From: Pseudomonas anatoliensis | GTDB lineage: Bacteria > Pseudomonadota > Gammaproteobacteria > Pseudomonadales > Pseudomonadaceae | NCBI RefSeq assembly: GCF_017976235.1 | Contig: NZ_JACVHC010000003.1 | Coordinates: 372,001 to 436,000, forward strand | Direction of reading: 5' to 3' | DNA: 64,000 nt | In this document: positions 28,073 to 37,159 of the stretch, in pieces | Numbering within the stretch: the first letter of the stretch is position 1 | Layout: every line of letters starts with the position of its first letter | Made by a program: the position numbers and the translations under genes | The notes under the pieces: model-generated | Told to the model about the DNA's origin: nothing | Databases searched by the model: none | The model's input: the letters and a program-made list of their open reading frames with translations, nothing else

Positions 28073-28107
28073 CCGCTGGCCGCCGTCGCGCAGACGACGG
28101 CCAGCGG
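28073..28107 (-). promoter_or_regulatory. Strong intercistronic stem-loop between spuD and spuE
   Basis: A 14-bp near-perfect stem (CCGCTGGCCGTCGT pairing with ACGGCGGCCAGCGG) around a short loop, 19 bp downstream of the spuD stop codon. On the transcribed strand it is followed by AATAATTAAATG rather than a T-run, so it is more likely an mRNA stabiliser or weak attenuator than a full terminator. Confidence 0.75.
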
Positions 28108-28125
28108 TTGTGGCTTCAAACCGGT

Positions 28126-29238
28126 TTATTTACCGGATTTGATTTTGGTCCAGCTGCGGGTGATCAGACGCAGTGTGGCGGCATCCAGATCACTGATCGC
28201 GTAGAGCTGCTTCTTCACTTCAGCCGAAGGATAGATGCTCGCATCGCTGGTGATGTCTTTGTCCACCAGCGGCGTGGCCGCCTTGTTGCCGTTCGGGAAA
28301 CGCACGGCGTTGGTGATCTCGGCCATCACTTCCGGCTGCAGCAGATAGTTCATGAACTTGTAGGCAGCTTCGACGTTGGTGGCATCCTTTGGCATGGCAA
28401 CCATGTCGTAGAAAGTACCGGCGCCTTCTTTCGGAATGGTGTAGGCCAGCTTGACCTTGTCACCGGCTTCCTTGGCGCGCGACTTCGACTGCTCCAGGTC
28501 ACCCGAGTAACCCACGGCCACGCAAATGTTGCCGTTGGCCAGGTCGGAGATGTACTTGGAGGAATGGAAGTAGGCGACCGAAGGCCGGATCTTGAGGAAT
28601 AGATCTTCGGCGGCTTTCAGGTCAGCCTTGTCTTTGCTGTTGGTCGGCTTGCCCAGATAGTGCAGCGCCGCCGGAATCATTTCGGTCGGTGCGTCGAGGA
28701 AGCTTACGCCGCAGCTTTTCAGCTTCTCCATGTTCTCAGGCTTGAACACGACGTCCCAGGAGTCGATCTTGTCGATGCCCAGTGCAGCCTTGACCTTCTC
28801 CGGGTTGTAGCCGATGCCGATCGAGCCCCACATGTACGGGAATGCGTGTTTGTTGCCCTGGTCGCTGGCATCGCCAACGGCTTTGAGCAGGTCTTCGTCG
28901 AGGTTCTTCCAGTTCGGCAGCTTGGACTTGTCCAGCTCCTGATACACGCCGGCCTTGATCTGCTTGGCGAGGAAGTTATTGGAAGGCACCACGATGTCGT
29001 AACCGGATTTACCGGCCAGCAGTTTGGCTTCCAGGGTTTCGTTGCTGTCGAACACGTCGTAGACGACTTTGATGCCAGACTCTTTTTCAAACTTGGCCAC
29101 GGTGTCCGGTGCGATGTAGTCGGACCAGTTGTAGACGTGCAACACCTTGTCGTCCGCCTGAACCGCACCCGCCATCATGCCCGCGATGGACAGAGCGAGA
29201 AGTGTCTTGCCAGCAAGCTTTTTGCCTAATGCCTTCAT
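28126..29238 (-). CDS. spuD: Putrescine-binding periplasmic protein SpuD-like (PotF family)
   Basis: A 370-residue binding protein with a signal peptide (about residues 1-28, cleavage near GAVQA) and a mature start [21 protein letters not shown]. Acidic and aromatic pocket residues are in the usual PotF places ([24 protein letters not shown]). It is the first transporter gene of the operon, downstream of spuC, and closely related to the adjacent spuE. The substrate is inferred to be putrescine from gene order. Confidence 0.92.
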   Translation of the reverse strand: MKALGKKLAGKTLLALSIAGMMAGAVQADDKVLHVYNWSDYIAPDTVAKFEKESGIKVVYDVFDSNETLEAKLLAGKSGYDIVVPSNNFLAKQIKAGVYQELDKSKLPNWKNLDEDLLKAVGDASDQGNKHAFPYMWGSIGIGYNPEKVKAALGIDKIDSWDVVFKPENMEKLKSCGVSFLDAPTEMIPAALHYLGKPTNSKDKADLKAAEDLFLKIRPSVAYFHSSKYISDLANGNICVAVGYSGDLEQSKSRAKEAGDKVKLAYTIPKEGAGTFYDMVAMPKDATNVEAAYKFMNYLLQPEVMAEITNAVRFPNGNKAATPLVDKDITSDASIYPSAEVKKQLYAISDLDAATLRLITRSWTKIKSGK

Positions 29239-29332
29239 GCGTAATGCTCCAAATTTTTCTTTTTTGAACCACTTTGTTCAGCGGCCGAACCCGGACAACT
29301 GGAACCGCGGCTAGTCTGGCAAGATCCGAGGC

Positions 29333-29401
29333 GGTCTTTCAAGGAAAGACCAGCCTTTCTGACAGCTTTGCGCGAGAGCGCCGGGGCTTTCCCGCACAAA
29401 G
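29333..29401 (-). promoter_or_regulatory. Two intercistronic hairpins between spuC and spuD
   Basis: GGTCTTTC-AAG-GAAAGACC (29333-29351) is a perfect 8-bp stem. A second, imperfect stem (CTTTGCGCG ... CGCACAAAG) spans 29366-29401. Neither is followed by a T-run. They lie in the 171-bp gap before spuD, which also contains the spuD ribosome-binding site. Confidence 0.55.
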
Positions 29402-29409
29402 CCTAGCAC

Positions 29410-30774
29410 TTAGCCCTGCAACGCACTGAGGGTCAGGTCCAGACACTTGCGTGCCTGTGTAACCAGCTCGTCGATCTCCGCTTTGCTGATTACCAGCGGC
29501 GGCGCGATGATCATGGTGTCGCCCACGGCGCGCATGATCAGCCCGTTGTCGAAGCAGAACTGGCGACAGATCATGCCTGCGCCCTTGCCCTCGTAACGTT
29601 TGCGAGTGCCCTTGTCCTGCACCAGCTCGATCGCCCCCAGCAGACCGACCCCGCGAACTTCACCCACCAACGGGTGATCGTTCAGTTCCCGCAGACGTTT
29701 CTGCAAATACGGTGCCGTTTCGTTGTGCACGTTCTCGATAATCTTTTCGTCGCGCAGGATGCGGATGTTTTCCAGGCCCACGGCCGCCGCCACCGGGTGA
29801 CCGGAGTAGGTGAAACCGTGGTTGAAATCGCCGCCTTCGTTGAGCACCGCGACGACTTCGTCGCGCACGATCAGGCCACCCATCGGGATGTAGCCGGAGG
29901 TGAGGCCCTTGGCGATGGTCATCATGTCGGGCTTGAGGTCGTAGAAATCGCTACCGAACCACTCACCGGTACGGCCGAAACCACAGATCACCTCATCCGC
30001 GACGAACAGGATGTCGTACTTGGCGAGGATTTCCTTGATGCGCGGCCAGTAGCTGTCGGGCGGAATGATCACGCCGCCGGCGCCCTGGATCGGCTCGGCA
30101 ATAAAGGCACCGACGTTGTCGACGCCGACTTCGAGAATTTTCTCTTCCAGCTGATTGGCCGCCCAGAGACCGAATTCTTCCGGGGACATGTCGCCGCCTT
30201 CAGCGAACCAGTACGGCTGGCCGATGTGGACGATGCCCGGGATCGGCAAGTCGCCCTGCTCATGCATATAGGTCATGCCGCCTAGGCTCGCGCCGGCCAC
30301 AGTGGAGCCGTGATAACCGTTCTTGCGGCTGATGATGACTTTCTTGTTCGGCTGGCCCTTGATCGCCCAGTAGTGGCGAACCATGCGCAACATGGTGTCG
30401 TTGCCTTCAGAGCCGGAACCGGTGAAGAACACGTGGTTCATGCCTGCTGGCGCGATGTCGGAGATGGCCTTGGCCAGTTCCAGTGCCGGCGGGTGAGCAG
30501 TCTGGAAAAACAGGTTGTAGTACGGCAGTTCGCGCATCTGTTTGCTGGCGGCATCGGCCAGTTCATCGCGACCGTAACCGATGGCCACGCACCACAGACC
30601 GGCCATGCCGTCGAGGATCTTGTTGCCTTCGCTGTCCCACAGGTATACGCCCTTGGCGTTGGTGATGATCCGCGGGCCCTTCTCTTTCAGCTGCTTGAAA
30701 TCGCTGAACGGGGCCAGGTGGTGGTCGCTGCTCAGCGCTTGCCACTCACGGGTTTGCGGGTTGTTGCTGGTCAT
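29410..30774 (-). CDS. spuC: Putrescine-pyruvate (polyamine) aminotransferase
   Basis: A 454-residue class III aminotransferase that moves the amino group of putrescine (or cadaverine) to pyruvate. The PLP lysine is in [16 protein letters not shown]; the preceding Asp is in [14 protein letters not shown]; the phosphate-binding residues are in [14 protein letters not shown]. It lies between spuB and spuD, giving a direct transamination branch alongside the gamma-glutamylation branch of polyamine catabolism. Normal length. Confidence 0.93.
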   Translation of the reverse strand: MTSNNPQTREWQALSSDHHLAPFSDFKQLKEKGPRIITNAKGVYLWDSEGNKILDGMAGLWCVAIGYGRDELADAASKQMRELPYYNLFFQTAHPPALELAKAISDIAPAGMNHVFFTGSGSEGNDTMLRMVRHYWAIKGQPNKKVIISRKNGYHGSTVAGASLGGMTYMHEQGDLPIPGIVHIGQPYWFAEGGDMSPEEFGLWAANQLEEKILEVGVDNVGAFIAEPIQGAGGVIIPPDSYWPRIKEILAKYDILFVADEVICGFGRTGEWFGSDFYDLKPDMMTIAKGLTSGYIPMGGLIVRDEVVAVLNEGGDFNHGFTYSGHPVAAAVGLENIRILRDEKIIENVHNETAPYLQKRLRELNDHPLVGEVRGVGLLGAIELVQDKGTRKRYEGKGAGMICRQFCFDNGLIMRAVGDTMIIAPPLVISKAEIDELVTQARKCLDLTLSALQG

Positions 30775-30830
30775 GCCAATTCTCCTTGTTATCGGTGAAG
30801 GCGCGGCGGCTGACCACCGCGCCCGGCGTA

Positions 30831-32189
30831 TCAGACGGCGAAGAGCAGGTATTCACGCTCCCACGAACTGATCACGCGCTTGAAGTTTTCATGCTCGGCC
30901 CGCTTGACCGCGACGTAGCCTGTGATGAAAGTTTTGCCCAGATATTTCTCGACGGTCGAGCTGTTTTCCATGCGCTCCAGCGCATCCTCGATGGTCAGCG
31001 GCAGGCGCAGGTTGCGGCGTTCATAGCCACGACCCACCACCGGCGCGCTCGGGTTGAGGCCCTCGACCATGCCGATGTAACCGCAGAGCAGGCTCGCGGC
31101 AATCGCCAGGTACGGGTTGGCGTCGGCGCCCGGCAGACGGTTTTCCACGCGGCGGTTCTGCGGGCCGGCATCCGGGACGCGCAGGCCCACGGTGCGGTTT
31201 TCTTCGCCCCACTCCACATTCACCGGCGCCGAGGTGTCCGGCAGGAAGCGGCGGAACGAGTTGACGTTCGGGGCGAACAGCGGCAGCAATTCCGGGATCA
31301 GCTTCTGCAGGCCACCGATGTGGTGCAGGAACAGCTGGCTCATGGTCCCGTCTTCATTAGAGAAGACGTTTTTGCCGGTCTCGATGTCGATGATGCTCTG
31401 GTGCAAGTGCATGGCGCTGCCCGGCTCACCGGTCATCGGCTTGGCCATGAACGTGGCGGCCACGTCGTGCTTGAGCGCGGCTTCGCGCATGGTGCGTTTG
31501 AACACCAGGATCTGGTCGGCCAGCGACAGCGCGTCACCGTGACGGAAGTTGATTTCCATCTGCGCGGTGCCGTCTTCGTGGATCAGCGTGTCGAGATCCA
31601 GTTCCTGCAACTCGCACCAGTCGTAGACGTCTTCGAACAGCGGGTCGAATTCGTTCGCCGCTTCAATAGAGAACGACTGACGACCGATTTCCGGACGCCC
31701 GGAGCGGCCGATCGGCGGCTGCAACGGGTAGTCAGGGTCGTCGCTGCGCTTGGTCAGGTAAAACTCCATCTCTGGCGCCACGATCGGCTGCCAGCCCTTG
31801 TCGGCGTAGAGTTTGAGTACCTTCTTGAGAACGTTGCGCGGCGACAGCTCGATCGGGTTGCCTTGCTTGTCGTAAGTGTCGTGGATCACCTGAGCGGTTG
31901 GCTCGATGGCCCACGGCACCAGGTACACGGCGTTCTGGTCGGGGCGGCAGATCATGTCGATGTCAGCCGGGTCGAGCAGTTCGTAATAGATGTCGTCTTC
32001 GACGTAATCGCCAGTCACGGTCTGTAACAGAACGCTTTCGGGCAGGCGCATGCCTTTTTCGGCGATGAACTTGTTGGTCGGCGAAATCTTGCCCCGGGTG
32101 ATACCGGTCAAGTCGGCGATCATGCATTCGACTTCTGTGATCTTGTGGTCTTTCAACCAATCGGTGAGCTGGTCGAGGTTGTTACTCAT
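30831..32189 (-). CDS. spuB: Glutamine synthetase-like gamma-glutamylpolyamine synthetase SpuB
   Basis: A 452-residue glutamine-synthetase-fold ligase. Family motifs are [51 protein letters not shown] and [16 protein letters not shown]. It is one of the PauA/SpuB group that couples glutamate to polyamines with ATP. First intact gene of the spu operon. The next upstream gene in the PAO1 operon, spuA, is represented only by a truncated relic (32285-32644). SpuI, encoded divergently, is a second member of the same family. Confidence 0.92.
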   Translation of the reverse strand: MSNNLDQLTDWLKDHKITEVECMIADLTGITRGKISPTNKFIAEKGMRLPESVLLQTVTGDYVEDDIYYELLDPADIDMICRPDQNAVYLVPWAIEPTAQVIHDTYDKQGNPIELSPRNVLKKVLKLYADKGWQPIVAPEMEFYLTKRSDDPDYPLQPPIGRSGRPEIGRQSFSIEAANEFDPLFEDVYDWCELQELDLDTLIHEDGTAQMEINFRHGDALSLADQILVFKRTMREAALKHDVAATFMAKPMTGEPGSAMHLHQSIIDIETGKNVFSNEDGTMSQLFLHHIGGLQKLIPELLPLFAPNVNSFRRFLPDTSAPVNVEWGEENRTVGLRVPDAGPQNRRVENRLPGADANPYLAIAASLLCGYIGMVEGLNPSAPVVGRGYERRNLRLPLTIEDALERMENSSTVEKYLGKTFITGYVAVKRAEHENFKRVISSWEREYLLFAV

Positions 32190-32210
32190 AAATGCCTCTG
32201 GGCTGAGTCT

Positions 32211-32227
32211 CCTGACATGACGTCAGG
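32211..32227. promoter_or_regulatory. Short palindrome upstream of spuB
   Basis: CCTGACATGACGTCAGG, including the 8-bp palindrome TGACGTCA, lies just upstream of the spuB start. A regulator site is possible; no known consensus is matched. Confidence 0.35.
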
Positions 32228-32284
32228 CAAAGTTTGACGCTTGCGCGTCGCGTTAAAGGGGGTTTGCTTGCGCGCAGTGCCGGC

Positions 32285-32644
32285 TTACGCCCGGCACCGC
32301 GCATAGACAATGAAAGAAGAGCTTACCTGCCCTTTACGCTGGCGTTGCATTTCCTGTGCACAACCGGCACGTGCAGAATCATGAGCACGGCTTGAAAAGC
32401 GGCACAGGCTTTGTGAAAGAAAGAGATCTATATTGGAAGGAGACGCCATAAAGAGGATGGCTTCCCGTGCGTCCAGAATATCGGACGTTGCCGTTTCGGC
32501 GACTGCTGTGGACGAGAACATCGTCGGCAGCCTGCGAGCCTTGTTGGCTGCGCTATGCACGGACGATTCGCCACTGATGTGATAAGCATGCAGACCGGAC
32601 TGTTGCGAGCAGTCGGTGACGCCGATTATCGACAGGCGAGACAT
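32285..32644 (-). pseudogene. spuA: Truncated remnant of spuA (gamma-glutamyl-GABA hydrolase, class I GATase)
   Basis: A 119-codon frame on the spuB strand, in the position spuA has in PAO1. Its first part aligns without gaps to the SpuA/PuuD family as I recall it: MSRLSIIGVTDCS, GLHAYHISG, SDILDA and SPSN (where SpuA reads GSPSN), and AHDSAR where SpuA has AHDPAR. The register holds to about residue 93. The rest of the roughly 250-residue protein is missing, including the nucleophile region GICRGFQEMN and the C-terminal HPEWE. Only a CAQEM fragment after the break might echo it. A GGGGTG ribosome-binding-like site precedes the ATG. A relic of catabolic spuA is my call; a short functional protein is less likely. 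Confidence 0.8.
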
Positions 32645-32922
32645 GAAGCACCCCGGTATTATTGCTGTTATGGGTTTGATCGGAGCTTAGCCTTGTTCAT
32701 TTTTTTACACAACACCCCCGTAAAAAATACAACACGGCCTGCTCAAGCCTGCGGGTGCCAAGCGTCGCAAGGGCTAAAAACCGCCCGAAAATGCCCCATA
32801 AACGCCCTTGCAGCGCTTTTTTAGGGCAAAAAAGGCCTCGCTTGACTTCGGCAGGCCGTTCGGGTTGACTGAAACCAGAAAAGATCAATGATTGATATTT
32901 TTAACAACAAAGGTGTTGCATC

Positions 32923-34299
32923 ATGTCGGTACCCCCGCGTGCCGTTCAGCTCAACGAAGCGAACGCGTTCCTTAAGGAACATCCTGAGGTTCTGTACGTT
33001 GACCTTCTGATTGCGGATATGAATGGTGTGGTGCGCGGCAAGCGCATTGAACGCACCAGCCTCCACAAGGTTTACGAGAAAGGCATCAACCTGCCGGCCT
33101 CTCTATTTGCTCTGGATATCAATGGTTCGACGGTGGAAAGCACCGGTCTGGGCCTGGACATCGGCGACGCCGATCGTATCTGCTATCCAATCCCCGATAC
33201 CCTGTGCAACGAGCCATGGCAGAAGCGCCCTACCGCGCAACTGTTGATGACCATGCACGAACTCGAAGGCCAGCCGTTCTTCGCTGACCCGCGTGAAGTA
33301 CTGGCTAATGTCGTGCGCAAGTTCGATGAAATGGGCCTGACCATCTGCGCCGCGTTCGAGCTCGAGTTCTACCTGATCGACCAGGAGAACGTGAACGGTC
33401 GTCCGCAACCACCACGCTCACCGGTTTCCGGAAAACGTCCGCACTCGACTCAGGTTTACCTGATCGACGACCTGGACGAATACGTCGATTGCCTCCAGGA
33501 CATTCTGGAAGGCGCCAAAGAGCAAGGCATTCCAGCCGACGCCATCGTCAAGGAAAGTGCCCCGGCGCAGTTCGAAGTGAACCTGCACCACGTCGCCGAC
33601 CCGATCAAGGCATGCGACTACGCGGTACTGCTCAAGCGGCTGATCAAGAACATCGCCTACGACCATGAAATGGACACCACCTTCATGGCCAAGCCTTACC
33701 CTGGCCAGGCGGGCAATGGTCTGCACGTGCACATTTCGATTCTGGATAAAGAAGGCAAAAACATTTTTGCCAGCGAGGATCCCGAGCAGAACGCCGCGCT
33801 GCGTCACGCGATCGGCGGTGTGCTCGAGACCCTGCCCGCGCAGATGGCTTTCCTCTGCCCTAACGTTAACTCGTACCGTCGATTCGGCGCACAGTTCTAC
33901 GTGCCGAACTCGCCGTGCTGGGGCCTGGACAACCGCACCGTAGCCATTCGCGTACCGACCGGCTCGGCCGATGCCGTGCGGATCGAACACCGCGTTGCCG
34001 GTGCCGATGCCAACCCGTATCTGCTGATGGCTTCGGTGCTGGCCGGCGTGCATCACGGTCTGACCAACAAGATCGAGCCGGGCGCGCCCGTCGAAGGCAA
34101 CAGCTACGAGCAGAACGAACAAAGCCTGCCGAACAACTTGCGCGATGCCCTGCGTGAGCTGGACGACAGCGAGGTAATGGCCAAGTACATCGATCCGAAA
34201 TACATCGATATCTTTGTCGCCTGTAAAGAGAGCGAGCTGGAAGAGTTCGAACACTCCATCTCCGACCTCGAGTACAACTGGTATCTGCATACTGTTTAA
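32923..34299 (+). CDS. spuI: Glutamine synthetase-like gamma-glutamylpolyamine synthetase SpuI
   Basis: A 458-residue glutamine-synthetase-fold ligase with FELEFYLIDQENVNG, PAQFEVNLHHV, GNGLHVHISILD, LDNRTVAIRVPTGSADA and [17 protein letters not shown]. Homologue of SpuB, divergent from the spuB operon. It adds glutamate to polyamines or monoamines in the gamma-glutamylation route. The 5' gap of about 280 bp to the spuA relic should hold both promoters. ATG 32923 has AAAGG upstream. It is followed by a strong terminator. Confidence 0.92.
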   Translation: MSVPPRAVQLNEANAFLKEHPEVLYVDLLIADMNGVVRGKRIERTSLHKVYEKGINLPASLFALDINGSTVESTGLGLDIGDADRICYPIPDTLCNEPWQKRPTAQLLMTMHELEGQPFFADPREVLANVVRKFDEMGLTICAAFELEFYLIDQENVNGRPQPPRSPVSGKRPHSTQVYLIDDLDEYVDCLQDILEGAKEQGIPADAIVKESAPAQFEVNLHHVADPIKACDYAVLLKRLIKNIAYDHEMDTTFMAKPYPGQAGNGLHVHISILDKEGKNIFASEDPEQNAALRHAIGGVLETLPAQMAFLCPNVNSYRRFGAQFYVPNSPCWGLDNRTVAIRVPTGSADAVRIEHRVAGADANPYLLMASVLAGVHHGLTNKIEPGAPVEGNSYEQNEQSLPNNLRDALRELDDSEVMAKYIDPKYIDIFVACKESELEEFEHSISDLEYNWYLHTV

Positions 34300-34316
34300 G
34301 CGGATTGCAGCTACAT

Positions 34317-34357
34317 AAAAACGCCGTTGGCTAATTCAGCCAGCGGCGTTTTTTTAT
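34317..34357 (+). terminator. Rho-independent terminator of spuI
   Basis: AACGCCGTTGGCT and AGCCAGCGGCGTT form a long GC-rich stem, followed by seven T residues. Confidence 0.93.
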
Positions 34358-34363
34358 GGCCTC

Positions 34364-34496
34364 TGTGGCGAGGGGATTTATCCCCGATCGGCTGCACAGC
34401 AGCCGTAAACCCTGAGAACCAGTTATTCCTGATACACCAAGCTGAATGGCTTTGGGGCCGCTTCGCAGCCCATCGGGGATAAATCCCCTCGCCACA
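34364..34496. repeat. REP inverted pair (TGTGGCGAGGGGATTTATCC family)
   Basis: Inverted arms with a spacer of about 90 bp directly after the spuI terminator. Confidence 0.92.
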
Positions 34497-34556
34497 GGTC
34501 GGCAGACAACACACAAACCGGCTCGTACAATGCCCGCTGCCCCGCAGGAGACTTTC

Positions 34557-35183
34557 ATGACGCGTCCCGCCCCCGTCCGCAAACCCCGTGCCCGTAGTCA
34601 GGCGCGGATCGACTCGATACTCGACGCCGCGCGCACGTTGCTGGCCGCCGAGGGTGTGGCCAGCCTGTCGATCTACAGCGTGGCCGAGCGCGCGCAGATT
34701 CCGCCCTCTTCGGTTTACCACTTCTTCGCCAGCGTCCCGGCGCTGCTTGAAGCCCTGACGGCGGATGTGCACGCGGCATTCCGCGCCTGCCTGCAAGCAC
34801 CGATCGATCATCAAGCCCTGCGCGACTGGCGCGACCTGTCGCGGCTGGTCGAACAGCGGATGCTGGAGATCTACGACGAGGACGCCGCCGCCCGCCAGTT
34901 GATCCTCGCCCAGCATGGCCTGACCGAAGTCACCCAGGCTGACCGTCAACACGACATCGAACTGGGCGACCTGATGCACAAGCTGTTCGACCATCACTTC
35001 GAACTGCCGAGGCTGCCGACCGACGTTGATGTCTTTGCCCTGGCGATGGAATTGGGCGACCGGGTTTATGCGCGCTCGGTGCAGCTACATGGGCAAATCA
35101 CGCCACGCATGGCCGAGGAAGGGATGCGCGTGTTTGATGCTTATATCGGGTTGTATTTACCGCCCTATCTGCCTAAACGCTAA
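34557..35183 (+). CDS. TetR-family transcriptional regulator
   Basis: A 208-residue regulator with an N-terminal helix-turn-helix (about residues 20-65; AARTLLAAEGVASLSIYSVAERAQIPPSSVYHFF) and an all-helical ligand domain. The N-terminus is basic (RKPRARSQAR). ATG 34557 with GCAGGAG upstream. No partner gene is obvious: it follows spuI after a terminator and REP pair, so its target could be spuI, the ssu block or elsewhere. The stop overlaps the next REP pair. Confidence 0.85.
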   Translation: MTRPAPVRKPRARSQARIDSILDAARTLLAAEGVASLSIYSVAERAQIPPSSVYHFFASVPALLEALTADVHAAFRACLQAPIDHQALRDWRDLSRLVEQRMLEIYDEDAAARQLILAQHGLTEVTQADRQHDIELGDLMHKLFDHHFELPRLPTDVDVFALAMELGDRVYARSVQLHGQITPRMAEEGMRVFDAYIGLYLPPYLPKR

Positions 35184-35264
35184 AAGATCGCAGCCTTCGG
35201 CAGCTCCTACATCTGGAATGCGTTCACCTGTAGGAGCTGCCGAAGGCTGCGATCTTTTGATCTT
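35182..35264. repeat. REP inverted pair (GGAGCTGCCGAAGGCTGC family)
   Basis: Inverted arms AAAGATCGCAGCCTTCGGCA and complement with a short spacer; the first bases lie within the stop codon of the TetR gene. Confidence 0.93.
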
Positions 35265-35274
35265 CAAACAAATG

Positions 35275-35314
35275 AAAACCCCGAAGGGCTCACACCCTCC
35301 GGGGTTGTTTTTTA
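35275..35314. terminator. Bidirectional terminator between TetR gene and ssuF
   Basis: ACCCCGAAGGG and CCCTCCGGGGT form the stem, with an A-rich left flank and a T-run on the right. It serves both convergent transcripts. Confidence 0.88.
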
Positions 35315-35322
35315 TCACCGGC

Positions 35323-35538
35323 TTACAACTTGGCGATCGATACCTCGGTGGATTTCACAAAGGCGATCACTTCGCTGCCGACCACCAGTTCCAGCTCTTT
35401 TACCGAGCGCGTGGTGATGACCGAAGTGACGATGCCGGAAGCGGTCTGCACGTCGATTTCCGACAGCACGTCGCCCAGGACGATTTCCTTGATCGAGCCT
35501 TTGAACTGGTTGCGTACGTTGATGGCTTTGATAGTCAT
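35323..35538 (-). CDS. ssuF: SsuF, TOBE/Mop-domain molybdopterin-binding-like protein
   Basis: A 71-residue single Mop/TOBE domain: MTIKAINVRNQFKGSIKEI, VLSEIDVQTASGIVTSVITTRSV, and VIAFVKSTEVSIAKL at the end. The same small gene closes ssu operons in Pseudomonas, where it was shown to matter for sulfonate use, but its ligand in that role is unclear. It lies 27 bp downstream of ssuB. Confidence 0.88.
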   Translation of the reverse strand: MTIKAINVRNQFKGSIKEIVLGDVLSEIDVQTASGIVTSVITTRSVKELELVVGSEVIAFVKSTEVSIAKL

Positions 35539-35565
35539 GGCAATGATTCCTGTCGTTTGCTTGAG

Positions 35566-36372
35566 TTATTGCGCCCAACGCAACTGCGTAGGCAAGGGTG
35601 AAACGGGTTCCGGCGCCGGCGGCTCGCCGGGCAGGGACAACACTCGGTTGAGCACTTCGGTTTCCAGCGCCGCCAGCCGATGCGAACCGCGTACCCGTGG
35701 GCGCGGCAGTTCGATGTGCAGGTCGAGGCCAACCTCGCCGTCCTCGATCAGAATCACCCGGTCGGCAATCGCCACCGCTTCGCTGACGTCGTGGGTGACC
35801 AGCAACACCGTGAAACCGTGCTGCTGCCAAAGGCGTTCGATCAGTTGCTGCATCTCGATGCGCGTCAGCGCATCCAGCGCGCCGAGCGGTTCGTCGAGCA
35901 ACAGCAGACGCGGCTTGTGGATCAAGGCCCGAGCCAGAGCGACCCGCTGCTTCTGCCCACCGGACAAGGCTGCTGGCCATTCATTGGCGCGATCCGCCAG
36001 GCCGACCGCTTCCAGTGCAGCCAACGCTTGTGGGCGCCAGTTGCCTGTGAGCCCGAGGCCGACGTTGTCGATGATCTTTTTCCACGGCAACAGCCGTGCT
36101 TCCTGGAACATTAATCGGGTGTCTTCCCGCGCATCGCTGAGCGGCGCAGCACCTGCGAGCAAGTCACCGCCAGTTGGCTGATCGAGGCCGGCAAGCAAGC
36201 GCAGCAAGGTACTTTTGCCGCAACCGCTACGCCCGACCACAGCAACAAACTGCCCTGCCGGGATGTGCAGATCGATATCGCGCAGCACCTGCCGGGTACC
36301 GAAGGTTTTTTGCAGATTGCGCACTGCCAGCGGAATTCCGCGCAGCAGGCGTGGAGGTTGTTGTGCGGTCAT
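35566..36372 (-). CDS. ssuB: Aliphatic sulfonate ABC transporter ATPase SsuB
   Basis: A 268-residue ABC ATPase with Walker [16 protein letters not shown]-loop [13 protein letters not shown], signature [15 protein letters not shown], Walker [13 protein letters not shown] and VTHDVSEAV. It energises SsuC to import alkanesulfonates bound by SsuA. I chose ATG 36372 ([10 protein letters not shown]), which overlaps the ssuC stop by 4 bp; the longer frame is not family-like. Confidence 0.95.
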   Translation of the reverse strand: MTAQQPPRLLRGIPLAVRNLQKTFGTRQVLRDIDLHIPAGQFVAVVGRSGCGKSTLLRLLAGLDQPTGGDLLAGAAPLSDAREDTRLMFQEARLLPWKKIIDNVGLGLTGNWRPQALAALEAVGLADRANEWPAALSGGQKQRVALARALIHKPRLLLLDEPLGALDALTRIEMQQLIERLWQQHGFTVLLVTHDVSEAVAIADRVILIEDGEVGLDLHIELPRPRVRGSHRLAALETEVLNRVLSLPGEPPAPEPVSPLPTQLRWAQ

Positions 36373-37151
36373 GCGGCACCTCCTTTGGCAACCTGATAGG
36401 CCGGATGCCAGCGCAGCCACACACGTTCAAGTCCACGCGCCGCGAGGTCGGCGAGTTTGCCGAGTACCGCGTAAAGCAGAATTGCCAGCACCACCACATC
36501 AGTCTGCAAAAACTCCCGGGCATTCATCGCCAGATAGCCGATGCCGGAGCTGGCAGAAATGGTTTCGGCGACGATCAGCGTCAGCCACATAAAGCCTAGG
36601 GCGAAGCGCACACCGACTAGAATCGAAGGCAACGCACCCGGCAGAATCACCTGCCAGAACAGGCTGAAGCCGCTCAACCCGTAACTGCGCGCCATCTCGA
36701 CCAGCGCCGGGTCGACGTTGCGGATGCCGTGATAGGTGTTGAGGTAGATCGGGAACAACGTGCCTAACGCCACCAGAAAAATCTTCGCCGACTCATCGAT
36801 ACCGAACCACAGGATTACCAGCGGAATCAGCGCCAGATGCGGCACGTTGCGGATCATCTGCACCGAACTGTCGAGCAAGCGTTCGCCCCACTTCGACAGA
36901 CCGGTGATGAAGCCCAACACCAGACCGATGCTGCCGCCGATGGTGAAGCCCAGCGCGGCGCGCCAGCCGCTGATTGCCAGGTGCGTCCAGATTTCGCCGC
37001 TGCGCACGAGACTCACACCGGCCTCGATCACGGCCACCGGTGCCGGCAGAATCCGTGTCGACAACCAGCCCGCCGACACCGACAACTGCCACACCGCCAG
37101 CAGCAACACCGGCAACGCCCAGGGCGCGAGGCTGTGGATGACTTTCTTCAT
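36369..37151 (-). CDS. ssuC: Aliphatic sulfonate ABC transporter permease SsuC
   Basis: A 260-residue inner-membrane permease with about six membrane segments and the conserved EAA loop [24 protein letters not shown]. It overlaps ssuB by 4 bp and lies about 8 bp downstream of ssuD. It forms the membrane channel for sulfonates. Confidence 0.94.
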   Translation of the reverse strand: MKKVIHSLAPWALPVLLLAVWQLSVSAGWLSTRILPAPVAVIEAGVSLVRSGEIWTHLAISGWRAALGFTIGGSIGLVLGFITGLSKWGERLLDSSVQMIRNVPHLALIPLVILWFGIDESAKIFLVALGTLFPIYLNTYHGIRNVDPALVEMARSYGLSGFSLFWQVILPGALPSILVGVRFALGFMWLTLIVAETISASSGIGYLAMNAREFLQTDVVVLAILLYAVLGKLADLAARGLERVWLRWHPAYQVAKGGAA

Positions 37152-37159
37152 GGCGCGCC

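Noticed and set aside
32645..32922. Sigma-54 promoter toward spuB (TGGCAC...GGCTT on the reverse strand)
   Set aside because: TGGCAC is present but the -12 element (TTGC) is not at the proper distance, so it does not meet the consensus.
34557..35183. AguR-like agmatine regulator identity for the TetR gene
   Set aside because: It lies near spuI as aguR does in PAO1, but no aguA or aguB gene is adjacent and the motif similarity cannot be judged by eye.
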